NCBI GenBank assembly: GCA_029204225.1
Contig: CM055112.1
Location: 26,600,118 to 26,664,117, forward strand
Direction: 5' to 3'
From: Diphasiastrum complanatum
Taxonomy: Eukaryota > Streptophyta > Lycopodiopsida > Lycopodiales > Lycopodiaceae
Length of the DNA stretch: 64,000 bases
The notes beneath the pieces were generated by a model, which saw only the letters and a list, made by a program, of their open reading frames with translations, had not been told where the DNA came from and ran no database searches. Shown piece after piece: positions 33,576 through 45,589 of the stretch (the stretch's first letter is position 1; each line of letters starts with the position of its first letter). The position numbers and the translations under genes are program-made.

Positions 33576-34520
33576 CTCCTCCTTACAACTTAGCTTAATG
33601 AGACTATCCTGGATCAATAATAATTACATGCATAAAAACAACATAATTTATAGGTTCTTGATATATGTGGTGAGTATGATCACTCATTACAATAAGAACA
33701 TAATTTGAGCTCCAAGTTGTCAATGTATTGAGAGCTCCATAAAGGTTGTCTTCAAGATCCAAGTTTTGTCTTTGGTAGGTTGTTGAATGATCACCTTGGG
33801 CTGCAAAATGTGAGTCTCCTCCTCAAAATAAACATGAAAAACAGCAGATTTCCATAAGATCCAACTTTCTTATGAAGCACATACAACCAAATCTTGATAT
33901 ATCACCATCTTGACAACACAAAATAAGATGAGTAAAGGGAGATATGGATAAACTTCCTTGCTGCTCCTTTATCTTTACCCAAACCTTCATATTGATGTAG
34001 ATTCAGGTCTCTTTTGCCTTGAGACAAGTGCTCCTTCTCAGGTTCCTCCTTGATGTCTTTTTTCTTCATCATGCTCACTCCCTCTTGGTGTTGATGATGA
34101 AAACATGGATCCAAACCATGATCTTCTTCAAGGCTCTCAAGGATTTTGTTTTCAAGTATCCAAACCTAAATGTTCTCCTTCTCAATATGATCTTTCAAGT
34201 CAAAAAAAACAATCACCAAGATTATTTATACCAAATTTACTAGTCTACAATTGACTAGTCCACAATTGCTTACCACTAGCAATTTGCATTACATACTTGT
34301 TGAACTTGAAACTAATGAGGCCAAATACTCTTGTATGGATATAAGTGTCCTTCAAGGATGATTCACTTATTCTCATACAAGGTTCACAATATGCCTCTTT
34401 GAAAATGAAGTCAAATTCTTTCAACTTATGAATGAAAATGTCATGCTTACTTCTAGCATACTCAAGAGTAAGTAGATATGGCAAACACCTTTCATTCCAT
34501 ACTTTAGAATTCAAAGGGAC
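33576..34520 (-). other. Copia D region replacing integrase end and RT
   Basis: Minus-strand fragments include GLGKDKGAARKF (about 33940-33970), matching the A1 and C replacement segment, and LEYARSKHDIF near 34450. No RT or RNase H catalytic motif is present. Confidence 0.5.
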
Positions 34521-35267
34521 TTAATTACAAAACTCAGCAAATGAAGTACAAAATGTACCCCCCTTTCCAACTTTCCTTTCCTTGTCCACAAAAATGAGCA
34601 TTGATAGCTCCATCTTTGCTCTTGTGGCTCTCCTTGGAATAGTTGAAGCTCTCGAATTTTGCTCCTCCTCTTGATCAAGCTCCTCCTTGATCTCAACCAT
34701 ATCTTTGCCAGTATGATTCTTAGAGGATTCATCATTCAAGATTACAAACATTGTGGCTCTACCGTTGCTCTTTGTGCTAGCAAAATGTACATCCAAATGA
34801 ATCAACTTAAGAGGGTGAGTGGTCTTAGTGATAGTGTTAGAGAAAGGCAACCTATGTGCTTCAGCCAAAGCACATGCTTCACAAGCTTTTTTCTCCTTTT
34901 CCTTGGATATTGGAAGGCCTAGAGCAAGCTCCTCCTTGCATATGACTTCCATAGACTTGGTGTTGATGTGACCAAGCCTCTTGTGCCACAAATGATTTGT
35001 GGTCATCTTGTCCTCCTTGGCTACTATCACAAATTGGTTAGGATCAACAAAAGCATCAAGCTTAAACAACTTCCCAAACCTTCTTCCTCTTGCAATGATC
35101 TTCCCATTCTTCTTGATGTTGTATACATTAGTAGAGAACTCCACAATGAAACCATGATCTAAAAGTTGGCCAACACTAAGCAAATTCTTAGTGATGCTAG
35201 GAATGAAGAGAACACCATCTATCTTAGTCTTCTTGGAGGATCCTAAGCATAAGAGAATGGATCCCAC
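34521..35267 (-). pseudogene. Copia D protease end, pre-integrase and truncated integrase
   Basis: 248 codons open. IPSITKNLLSVGQLL (protease end), HKRLGHINTKSMEVI (pre-integrase), CEACALAEAHR (zinc pair), LIHLDVHFAS (first catalytic Asp), then a jump to a Glu/Lys-rich linker. The DNGGEY and ERKN blocks are absent, so a deletion removed the core. Confidence 0.8.
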
Positions 35268-35345
35268 GCTTTCAACTTTACATTCATGATCATTTGCTGT
35301 AAAAATGGACTTTATATGTCCTACATAAGGTGTGAGTTCAAAAAA

Positions 35346-36299
35346 TTACTCCCTTTTACTCGACATATGGGAGCTAGCCCCACTATCTATCCACCAAGGA
35401 TCTTCACCTTTGACATTTGATGATGAAAAGGTTGACATCATGAGTGAGTCCTCATGATAGCTCTCTTCCTCCTCTTGTCCAATGTTGGCTTGGCTTTGAT
35501 CTTGCTTCATCTTGAAGCATTCCGAGGCATAATGTCCCATCTTGCTACAATAGTAGCACTTTATCTTAGATTTGTCCTTCTTGGGCTTGACTTGTGCTGA
35601 TGAGGATGTGGATCCTCCTTGGTCTCCATCCTTTGCTTGCTCCCTTTTGAATGCTCCTCCCTTGGTCTTTTCTTTGCCTTTGCTCTTGAGAAATAAGGCT
35701 TTGTCATCACCATCATTGATGGAGAGCCTCTCCATCCTTGATTTGATATGAGCCTTCCTACTCTCCTCGGCCATCAACACACTTTGAAGGTCTTCAATTG
35801 TAGGCAAGTTTCCCATGATGGCATAGCTTTGGGCAAGGTTAGTAAAATCACTACATAAGCCATTCAAAACTATTTGCACAAGCTCACTCTCTTTAATAGG
35901 TTCACCAACATAAGTAAGCTCTTTGTTCAAATCTTTTACTCTCAAAACAAATTGATGTCCATTCTCACTCCTCCCTTGGAAGCATTGAAGAACTTGGTTC
36001 TTGAGGGAAAGTAACCTTGAGGTATTCTTGGACTCATAGATCTTTTGAAGAGTCTCCCAAGCCTCTTGGGCTGAGGTACATGCTCCTACTTCTTTGAGCA
36101 AATCATTTGCAACATTCATCTTGATACAATGAAGTGCAAGCTTGCACCTTCTCTTGTATTTAGTTGCTTCTTGTGGATGGATTGGCTCATCTTCCTCTCC
36201 ATTCACAATATCCATCAAATCTTGCATGATAAGGATGGATTCCATTCTTAACTTCCAAATTGAATAATTTGAAGAGTTCAATCTATCACTAGAATCCAA
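35346..36299 (-). CDS. Copia D gag with zinc knuckle, intact
   Basis: 317 codons without a stop, from ATG at 36299. LNSSNYSIWKLRMESIL near residue 8, CTSAQEAWETLQKIYESKN near residue 77, and QFVLRVKDLNKELTYVGEPI near residue 116. Then a Lys-rich stretch and the CCHC knuckle CYYCSKMGHYASEC near residue 248, ending in the protease active site WWIDSGASSHM. The intact state contrasts with the ruined rest of the element. Gag packages RNA in the particle. Confidence 0.85.
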   Translation of the reverse strand: MDSSDRLNSSNYSIWKLRMESILIMQDLMDIVNGEEDEPIHPQEATKYKRRCKLALHCIKMNVANDLLKEVGACTSAQEAWETLQKIYESKNTSRLLSLKNQVLQCFQGRSENGHQFVLRVKDLNKELTYVGEPIKESELVQIVLNGLCSDFTNLAQSYAIMGNLPTIEDLQSVLMAEESRKAHIKSRMERLSINDGDDKALFLKSKGKEKTKGGAFKREQAKDGDQGGSTSSSAQVKPKKDKSKIKCYYCSKMGHYASECFKMKQDQSQANIGQEEEESYHEDSLMMSTFSSSNVKGEDPWWIDSGASSHMSSKRE

Positions 36300-36852
36300 A
36301 AGATAGATGCCATCTTCAATGATAAGGAGATAGATTCAAAGAAACAAGATAGATTGTACAAGATATGATCACTACTAGTTATCCCACTCTCTTTGGGACC
36401 TGAGATGAATCACTCTCTGATTTCTCAACAAGATCTAAGGTGATCTTGAGCTTGATCTATCTTCTAAATCCAAACTAGATCCAAACTTACTATAGATTTG
36501 ATCAAACTAGTCTCCTTCTTGATCTTGACTTCACAAGAAGGGTGAATCCACCACCTATACTGAACCAAAAGCACTTTATAACACACAAATGTCTTACAAA
36601 TAAAGCCTCTTAAATTCAGGTTGAATCACATTGACATATTCAATCACAAACCTATCCAAAACCGAGTAGAATAGAAACACAATTTTCACTACTTTTGCAT
36701 TTCTAGATGAAAACTCATCAAAACACTTGATCTGAACCTAAAAGGTGTATTTTAGGACTTTAAGAAGCCTAAGAATGACCTAATTAAGCTCTCAAATGGC
36801 TGATCCAAACTTCTAAAGAGTGGTGGCATTCAAATCCTTATGAAAATCTCTA
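36300..36852 (-). other. Copia D leader
   Basis: Non-coding. It runs directly into LTR sequence without a primer binding site. Confidence 0.6.
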
Positions 36853-37036
36853 CTAGGCTATCCAAACACATTTTTGCCTCATTTCAAAGATGCTATCTCA
36901 ATGTAATATGAGGAATGAACTTATTGAAAAGCATCCTATGTGATTTGGCACATGTGGCATCTATTTACATGGCCATCTTGCCAATTACAATGCATGTGAC
37001 CAAAATTGGTCAAGCTAGAATTGTGAAATTCCAACA
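36853..37036 (-). repeat. Copia D 5' LTR, outer part only
   Basis: About 184 bp, nearly identical to 33392-33575. The inner 460 bp of the LTR are missing. Confidence 0.85.
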
Positions 37037-37041
37037 CGATG

Positions 37042-37680
37042 ATGCCCGCCCCAGTGCCTTATTGCCGATGTCCCAGAGGTAATCCGCTCCTGCCCACTGC
37101 GCTGCCCATAACCCTCATTTATCCCATAAGCGTTTTTCTGAGATTTCCCAGAGGCAATATATAGCCAATCTCTCCCAACACCTCATATGTGTGTGCCTCT
37201 GGGCGTGTTGGTGTCTGGCGCCACCTGCCTGTGGCTGCACGGCACCACTCGTGCAGCCTGGGACCATCCACATGTGGCTCCTTGGCGCCACCCGCCTGCC
37301 CGACGCCACCTGCGCAGCCCGGTACCACCCGCCTATGGCTGCCCGGCGCCCCTCGCTCTGCCCAAGACTAGGCTGCCCGGCACCACCCGCCTGCCCTCGG
37401 CGCCACCTATGCTGCCTGGGACCCCGACACACTTGTCGCCAGCGAAAAATTTGGGCACCTCGATTTTTTACGGGCACCATGCAGCCCAACCACGTGTCGC
37501 ACAGGCACCGGAGCGGGCGTTACTCCCCCTCCCGTGCCAATAAGCGACTTCGGACCCTCACCTTCATACATATGAGTCGAGTGCTCTCTCAACCTTTGGC
37601 CAGAACCTTCAAAGATCAAAGCTCAACTTTAGGTTGCCCTAATGTCTTAGCCTTCTTAAGATGGCTTTGAAACTTGCTGG
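37042..37680. repeat. GC-rich imperfect repeat island
   Basis: Strikingly GC-rich compared with its surroundings, especially 37190-37450. Words such as GGCGCCACC, GGCTGCCCGG, CACCACCCGCCTG recur at irregular 30-45 bp steps. Several long frames on both strands result from composition and are not called as genes. Confidence 0.7.
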
Positions 37681-38417
37681 TTTCTCGACATTGTAGTGGC
37701 TCATGAGCTATTTTATTGTATATATACAAAACTATGAATTATTTTTGTGAGTCCAAAAAGGAGATTCCCTTGACACTTTACCGTGCATGTAGCTTGGCTT
37801 CCTCTTATTGCGCCTGCAAACCCAAACCAACACGAAAAGAAAAAGGAAAAGCATTCCGTCCCAAACTGATACTCCATTGTCCTCCCCACAATTATCACAG
37901 ATGCCCATTTCACATTTCTGATTTCTAGCCTTGGCTTTCTATTTAGTAGCATCAAATTCGCACAAGTAGTGGCAGAAGAAGAGCTTATGGTCTGATCTAT
38001 GGAAGTGCATTGCAGTTTTCTCGATTCCATTTGAAGCCCAACAAAAGCTTGATAGATGCAGATGTGTCTAGTTTTAGTTTATCAGACGTGGATCGATTCA
38101 TATGCATATTTTAGTAGCATCAAATTCGCACAAGTAGTGGCAGAAGAAGAGCTTATGGTCTGATCCATGGAAGTGCATTGCAGTTTTCTCGATTCCATTT
38201 GAAGAAGCCCAACAAAAGCTAGATAGATGCAGATGCATCTGCATCGCACGAGAGAGCTCGGTGACAGAGTTCTTTTAAACTCTGGCAGAGGCCAGAATCC
38301 TAATCTATTGCTGACAATTTAGATTACACTTACGCTTAGATTTCTATGTCATCATATGTTGTCCTCAGACGTTGGTAAAAATTTTCATATATGTTTCAAT
38401 AACTTCTAAGGTTTCAC
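37681..38417. other. Non-coding sequence with a 123-bp duplication
   Basis: 37942-38064 and 38110-38234 are near-identical direct copies starting TTTAGTAGCATCAAATTCGC and ending AGATGCAGATG. The second copy has an extra GAA. Confidence 0.85.
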
Positions 38418-38606
38418 TTGTGTTATTCAATCTGGCAGTTTATAAGGAGAGCCAAGTACTTCAGGCTTCCTTGCGTGCTGTTGTCTTCTCTGTGGCATGG
38501 ATTTAATGTCTTGTCTTATCACATGACAGTGCTGATAAGTTGTTTTCTGGATGAATACAGAGAGCTCGGTGTGGATGAAGACCTTGACCTTTGGCCTGAA
38601 TGAGGA
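38418..38606 (+). other. Weak exon-like frame
   Basis: 61 codons. The last part, ELGVDEDLDLWPE, follows an AATACAG that could be a splice acceptor, so this may be the last exon of a decayed gene. Family not recognised. Confidence 0.2.
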
Positions 38607-38831
38607 GGTTGGATTTGAACTTCTTTGCTTAAAGTGCTGAATCATTTGCATCAATTTGGCCATTTGTTCGAAGAGCAATAAGAGCAATGCACTTGGTTTT
38701 TTTGTCAGCTGTATGTATTGTGGCCATCATTTTACAGGACATTTTTTTCTGGGCAATCTAAGTCTCAAAACAGTCCAATATTTTTGCCTACTTTCAAATC
38801 TGCCATATCGATTCGAAGGCAACAATTATGC

Positions 38832-39123
38832 GACTGAATCAAAGGCCTTTGTGAAAGTGATGACAATGCTTTAGATTGCTTAGAACGTGAGGTTAGATAA
38901 GCCCAAAATTCAAGCGTTTCACTTTGGGCCCACAATTGAGTGGGATAGGGTAAAATGCTTGAATTTGTGCCTATCTACTCTCATGGCCAAATTCAATCAT
39001 TTCACCCTATCCCATCCAATTGTGGGCCCTGGGTGAAACTAATGAATTTTGTGCTTATCTAATGTCATGTTCGACGCAATTGGAAACACTTTGCTCACTT
39101 TCACAAAGGCCTTTTCTTCAATC
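38832..39123. mobile_element. Foldback (long inverted repeat) element, MITE-like
   Basis: The outer arms GACTGAATCAAAGGCC... and ...GGCCTTTTCTTCAATC pair, continuing through CTTTGTGAAAGTGA/TCACTTTCACAAAG to the inner TTAGATAAGC/GCTTATCTAA, GGGCCCACAATT/AATTGTGGGCCC and GGGATAGGGT/ACCCTATCCC. Arms are about 145 bp. The left arm itself contains a second, smaller inversion (TTAGATAAGC.CAAAATTCAAG and its reverse complement near 38950-38975). Confidence 0.85.
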
Positions 39124-39544
39124 AAAAAAATGATACAGTCAAATATAGCAATAAATGTGATTAAATGGGATACGGTACAATATCCTTAATGTTTGCCATC
39201 GCCACCAACCCTTTAAAAGTCTGCAATCAGTGGGGTATCCTTTGTAGTCTTACAATTTCACAGCAAGTGCACAGTCATCAAGAATTTCGAAAAAAAAAAG
39301 GGTGTGTTCTTGAATAGAGATTCGATGACGGATGGATTTCAAAACTCAAGCTACAAGAGGCTAGTGAGAGGATATGTGCTTTCCTTGGTGTCTCACATAT
39401 AAAATCTATTCTATAGGTTCTACATTTGATATCCGCATTCATGCAGGCAAAATCTTTACAACCAGACAAGAAGGATGGCAAGTTGTGGTTTAATGATACA
39501 TTCATAAAAAGGGAAAGAAGAGAAGATTGCGCTTCTGATCTACT
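39124..39544. other. Intergenic sequence
   Basis: Nothing recognised. Confidence 0.5.
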
Positions 39545-40230
<686 letters not shown>

Positions 40231-40282
40231 TTAAATAGCAATTTCTTCTAAGAACACCATACAACGAACAAGATATTGGTTT

Positions 40283-40297
40283 GTAGGCCCTCCTATG
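40283..40297. repeat. SINE target duplication GTAGGCCCTCCTATG, left copy
   Basis: Exact 15-bp match to 40358-40372. Confidence 0.9.
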
Positions 40298-40357
40298 CTT
40301 CTTGGTTTCCAAGGGGAGGCTCGAACCTGGGACCAAAGAAACTTTGGATGCCAAGCT
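40298..40357 (-). mobile_element. tRNA-derived SINE, 5'-truncated, 60 bp
   Basis: Identical on the minus strand to the 3' 60 bp of 40552-40636. It has the B box GGTTCGAGCC but lacks the A box. Perfect 15-bp target duplications flank it, showing it inserted as a truncated copy. Confidence 0.85.
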
Positions 40358-40551
40358 GTAGGCCCTCCTATGAAGGAACATGATTGAGCATCTCCTACAA
40401 AGATACTCAAGAATTAGAATCATGAACTATAGAATGACTAGTAATTATCCTAGTTATATTGATTGAATCCCCTTAGGGAAACATTCATTGAATTTTCCAA
40501 ATTAGGGCTATCAAGTCCCATGTTGGTCTATGCCCTACCATCGAGTCAATG

Positions 40552-40636
40552 CTTCTTGGTTTCCAAGGGGAGGCTCGAACCTGGGACCAAAGAAACTTTG
40601 GATGCCAAGCTAACCAGTTGAGCCAACCCCGTTGGG
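40552..40636 (-). mobile_element. tRNA-derived SINE, 85 bp, full copy
   Basis: On the minus strand it starts CCCAACGGGG, has the A box TGGCTCAACTGG and B box GGTTCGAGCC, and ends CCCCTTGGAAACCAAGAAG. CCAA(C)GGGG and CCCCTTGG can pair as an acceptor stem. So it is hardly more than a tRNA-like body with an 11-base tail and no A-rich end. Flanked by perfect 16-bp target duplications TACCATCGAGTCAATG at 40536-40551 and 40637-40652. Pol III would transcribe it; LINE machinery would insert it. Confidence 0.85.
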
Positions 40637-40652
40637 TACCATCGAGTCAATG

Positions 40653-43163
40653 GCCTAATTGTCTCTTATTAGTATAAGTTTCCGTCCATATATAAAATAA
40701 TTAGAATATGCATTCAATTGTGCTTTAGAAAATGCTCAAATACCAAGTTACAAACATGATTTCCCATAGAGCATCACATATACAAAAGCAAACAACAAAC
40801 TAAAATTAGGTGGGAATGTCTTCCAAGAATCATTGCACAATTGACTCGTGTGTAGCACTTGTACAAAGAAACTCTTATATGAGTTGTCTACATATAACTC
40901 AAGAGCATCAAATTGTTCAATTGTTGAATGTGGAAATACTTGTAGTGTTCCAAAGGCTCTCCAGATAAGCTTCTAAAAAGCTATCTCATTAGGGTTGCCA
41001 AATCTTAAATGGGTTTGTCCACTACTCAACTCATCTACTAATAGATGAAAATAGGGAGCATTGAATAATAAGTATTGAGGAGAAAAATGATTACTCTTGA
41101 ATGTTTGTAGTGGTCCTACTCATGTGTCTAGAACTTGTCTCAAGCAAGACATACATGAATCTCCATGCTATACATTTAGGATGTATGAATAGCTAGCTTC
41201 ATGTAAACCACAAGCACATGTTGATTTGTGTTAAAACAATTATATTTCATGTTCAAATTTAATACATGGCCCATGAAAATGCTAATATTACCAACAAACA
41301 ATCCATCCACAATCTTCGTTACATGAAAGCATCCTAGCAACTATTGTTAGAGGTTTAGACCTGCTAATTGAGCAAATTTTATGCTTCTAAGCTACTTTTT
41401 TATCTATTTAATTTGCTTTCAACATGAGACTTTTAATGTTTCATCCTCAATTATTTATGAGCGTTGACAAAAGAAAAAAAGAAGAAAAAAAAAGTAGAAA
41501 ATTTCAAATGCCATAAAATGTATAGAAATTTGGTTATCAATGATTGCTACACCAAATCACATAAATTTCTTTGCAAAAATCTTGAAAAATTGATCGATAT
41601 TCAATCTTTGTTTACACTTCTAGATAATAGTCATAACATTTAATTTGAAGTAGTGGCAATGGTGATGGTGGAAGCAATCGTCATAGTGATCATGACCTGC
41701 TTGTTACCACACGTGAAAAATAGAAGTATGGCAAAGTCACGCAAAAAAGAAATCTATAGTACTCTAAGATCAACAAAGAGTCGATTCAGTTCTCGATTGC
41801 TAATAGTCACTCACTCTTACTATAGTGGCATTTTCATGCGTATCAAGAAGCTATCAATCTCATACTAACTTTAAGTAATTTGGCACCATCTCTTTACATT
41901 CACAATCACGCTTCACTACATAATTATATAGCACCCCATCCCTCCACTCTGAATGAAATAGAGCAATCTACTCCCACAAACGCCCATGAGTTGGTTCTAC
42001 TACTAACTTTGGGACTCAAAATGAAAGATAACCATGTCCACCTTGACCCTAGGTTGCCCTTCCAAAATTAATGTCTTTGTTGTACAACCTTTTACAAATC
42101 AAAACACTTTGACTAATACGTTCATCCAAAGTTTCATCACTATACCTTTATAGTCTAGCATCAGCTCACATTTGATAATATAGAAGTGGTGTGCACTTGA
42201 ACAGCCTAATATTGGTACGATTCATCACAGTACAAGGAAAATGATGGGTTGTTGAAGCAACAACTAGCTAGTCTCAAAATACTTAGGCAAGACCTTAGAT
42301 CCAAAATGTCCACCAAGAAGTCAAACATGTTTGAGATTCTAGTCTCACTTTGAAAATACTCCATAGAAAGCTCCTCCACATTATTGTTATCATTATCGTA
42401 CTTTTTGAAATGTCACAAGATTGAGCTCCCCAGCATGATGAACGTGGCTCTCATTTGTGCTTTGGAATTTTTCCTAGAAGATACATAATTATAGGTCCTT
42501 AGAAACCAAGCTACATGGATTCAACCAACATTGCTTAATTGGGAACTCTTCTTCTAGTTTTCACTATGTTGCTTTGCATACACATGGCATGTGGGAAGTG
42601 TATATACCCTAGCCTCAAGGGATTGAAAAATGATCACATTTAATGTTATCTTGTGGACAAGAGGACTCAGCTCGAGGTGCATAAGTTAAATTTTTTATTT
42701 TCTATACTTAACATTTATTCTCCTTCCATTTATATTGAAAATTTTGATTTTTGGTCTCAACTTCATGAAAATCTAATTACAAAGTTATTATAAATGTACC
42801 TCAATCACAAAGTTGAGTCTATTGTCCCAATTATTTACACTTGTTGGAAAATATACATAACTATGCATCTTCTCAAATCTCTTTTCATAGATGACTTTCA
42901 TCCTCCTTTTCAATGAGACATAGTATTCACCAAGACAACCTCATTTTCTTGCAATTTTTTGTTATAGCTCAGAGCATCTCTCCTTTGCTTTCTACTTGAT
43001 GTTTTCCAATCAACCATTTCTCCCTTAACCTTTCCATTTGGTCTAGTTTTCCACCAACTTTTTGTGGATGATGTGGCCATGTTTTTGCTTCTCTTCAAAC
43101 AACTAGTCATAAATCTTTGAGCATCTTTTAGATTTTTTGTCTTTACTCATTTTTTGCCATGAA
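40653..43163. other. Gene-poor AT-rich stretch
   Basis: About 2.5 kb with no supported gene. A minus-strand frame at 42910-43110 (RRDALSYNKKLQENEVVLVN near its end) faintly recalls the post-integrase region of gypsy elements, but is too short to call. Confidence 0.45.
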
Positions 43164-44493
43164 TGTGAATATTTGATATCCAAAAATGATCCTAAATATA
43201 GATCTAGGCCAAGTATAGTTGCGTCAATAGTCACTTCCTTTGATGCTAGGCAATTTCTACACTAGCTCACTAGTTTGATCAAAATCAGTTACCAAAATGA
43301 CAAAATCATAAACTAATCAACATTTGTTTGAACATGGTCCTCAAACTTTGTAAACAAGCTGTACTACAGCAAAATAGCATGTAATGAATCACAAATATGC
43401 ACATCTATTGAGCAGTCAATATAATTTATACACACATGTAGAAGAAAACCAAAGCTGAGATGATAGTATAACTCCAAAATCTTTGTCAAATAGAAATGCA
43501 AAATGGTTCTATTTTTTCCATGCCCTACCTACTATTTATAACTAAGAGATGATTCTCTCCCCTCTCTCTAGAGTCATATTGTGAAAAGTACAGTACTAAG
43601 AACCATAAATGGATCTTTGAATGATCCACAAGGTGATTGTATGTTTGTTAAACAATCTATCAGAAACTAGTCATCAGAAAACAAGATCTAGTTTAGCAGC
43701 TTGATAGGAAACAAGTAGAGACAATCAAAGCAATTAGTATAATCCAACTCCACACGTGTGGAAATACGGCTGTAGTACGGCCTGTAGACAATGTTTACAA
43801 AGTGCCAAAGCTGGGTTTCATTGGAAAAATAGAGTAATCACCATACAATGAGAGGAAACTCGAGTTTCTCCTTGAGGCTCCAAAAAGTTTCTATCTTCTC
43901 ACTATGGAGAATGGGAATACATAGTAAAACACACTTCCTTTGCAAAGTTAGGTGAAAATCCACCATGTAATAAGGAAGTAGACTCCACTTTCTTGCCCTA
44001 ACGTGAAAATCCTAGCCTAGATCCAAGAGTCATGTTTGGTAGGTGCATGGTAGGTACAAATCTCATCATAAATCATGGTCTAGATCCTACAAAGTAGGAA
44101 TCACTACCAAATAGACACAACCACTCCTCTTGACTCGTGGTAACCTACTTTAGGTGTGTATGTACAAGTGGCACTTTGGCCATTGAAGTAACCAACAAAC
44201 GATATTGACAAAATGTACAATATTCTACGTGGCTAGATTTGCCAATGTAGGCAATTTTTCACACATATGCCCTAGCTTAGCCTCCACTTGGCCAAAACTA
44301 GCTATATTGGCCAAAATTGTCAATTAACTCTAAAAATGAGCTATTTGTTTGTGGCCAAATGTACTTGGAATCAAATAAAAATAGTCACATTCTCTAATTC
44401 ACATGTGTGAATAAACCAATTGAACTTTATTTACAAATTTGGCCTTGGCCTCAAATAAGCAAAATAACCAAATACTAGTTGAAAATCTTCACA
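43164..44493 (-). repeat. Copia E 3' LTR (left boundary tentative)
   Basis: The right end TCTTCACA abuts the minus-strand purine tract GTTGAAGAGGG. The left end TGTGAATATT at 43164 is chosen by likeness to A and C LTR ends (TGTGAA followed by ATCC words). A TATTTATAA near 43528 could be the TATA box on the minus strand. CACACGTGTG is at about 43753 and CACATGTGTG near 44400. It is longer than other LTRs here, so may hold an insertion. Confidence 0.5.
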
Positions 44494-44780
44494 CCCTCTT
44501 CAACTAGATCTATTATTTTCACTTCATAGCTTTGCTCTGTGCTAAGGATTAGCTCCTTTTTAAGAATGTATCTTTCCACTAAGAATGTGTACATATAAAA
44601 TGAAAATATTTCATGATTGATATAGAGAATAATGTACATATCAAATGCTTCACTATTTCTTATACCAATTTTAGATATCAAGATGAAAATACAACATGAA
44701 AAAGTATATAGAATAATGAATGATGAGTTCCTCCATGCTTCCACCTTTTATATCTCTCTCATCAAATATCACACTTCTAT
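44475..44780 (-). other. Shared RT-replacing segment, distal copy in copia E
   Basis: Minus-strand frame EAWRNSSFIILYTFSCC, then KIGIRNSEAFDMYIILYIN, matching A1 and C. It ends EQSYEVKIIDLVEEGV at the purine tract. Confidence 0.65.
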
Positions 44781-45333
44781 TAATGATCACCTTTTTTGCT
44801 GAAGAAATGTATACTTTGGTAGCTTTATTAACTTCACTATAGCCAACAAAAATGTCCTTCTTAGATGAAGGATCTTCTTTAGTCCTATCATCAAGTGTGA
44901 TGTTGACATAGCAACAAGTACAACCAAATATGTTCAAAAACATGACACTCGGCCTCCCACCAAAAAGAGTTTGAAAATGAGTCTTACAATCCAATGGTGC
45001 ACTTAGCCACCTATTGCAAAGATAATTAGCACATAGCAATGCTTCACCCCAATAGGATTTAGAAAGATCAACACTCAACCTCTTTGATTTGGTTGCCTCA
45101 CATAGAATTCAATTCTTTTCCTCTTGCCCAGCCCATTTTGCTGCGGAGTCCTTGGGCTTGATATCTCCCTCTTGATTCCATGTGCATCACAAAAATATTT
45201 GAACTTGGTTGAGATGTATTCACCTCTATTATCTGGCCTCAAGCATTTGATCCTAGTTTTGAATTGATTTTTCATGGCATTCTTGAACTTGACAAACAGA
45301 TTAAAGACTTCATCCTTGTTTTTTAGAGGATAA

Positions 45334-45406
<73 letters not shown>

Positions 45407-45577
45407 ACTAAAATCATCAATAAAAATCACATACACTTAGCTTCTCCCTTTCTAAGAGTATTATAGAATGAATATCCAAAAGTACTAGTTGAAAAGACCT
45501 ACTAGATTTTGAACTATATCTAATGGAAGGTAACCTATTTTGACAAAGCCCAATGCTCACAAACTATATTGATGTTT
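44671..45577 (-). pseudogene. Copia E integrase
   Basis: Pieces: a zinc-pair trace VCEH near 45560, DNRGEY near 45235 (second Asp present, Gly changed to Arg), PRTPQQNGLGKRKR near 45130 (Glu position changed), and the linker TLDDRTKEDPSSKKDIFVGYS. It jumps from VIFDERD to the replacement segment. Confidence 0.75.
45336..45404. repeat. (AT)n microsatellite inside copia E integrase
   Basis: About 34 AT units replace part of the early integrase core. Confidence 0.95.
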
Positions 45578-45589
45578 GAAACGGAGACT

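Larger units (their letters stand above)
32929..37036 (-). mobile_element. Copia D, non-autonomous, gag retained
   Basis: Target duplication CGATG on both sides. On the minus strand: partial outer LTR, leader, intact gag with zinc knuckle, protease start, pre-integrase, truncated integrase, a short segment with the shared GAARK block, polypurine tract, full 3' LTR. The integrase core after its first Asp and the entire RT are missing. The primer site and inner part of the 5' LTR are also missing. Confidence 0.85.
43164..45577 (-). mobile_element. Copia E, truncated and RT-less
   Basis: Minus strand: integrase start near 45577, core to about 44780, joined to the distal part of the shared RT-replacing segment (44500-44760), purine tract, and LTR. 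Its first integrase part is interrupted by an (AT)n run at 45336-45404. Confidence 0.75.

Noticed and set aside
37115-37670. Several overlapping Pro/Ala-rich frames on both strands
   Set aside because: They arise from GC-rich composition; no start context, motif or conserved partner.
40552-40636. Functional tRNA gene
   Set aside because: A and B boxes are present, but the T-arm and anticodon arm do not pair properly, and 16-bp target duplications show it is a retroposed SINE.
42910-43110. Gypsy post-integrase fragment
   Set aside because: Only a faint resemblance over about 20 residues and no neighbouring integrase.
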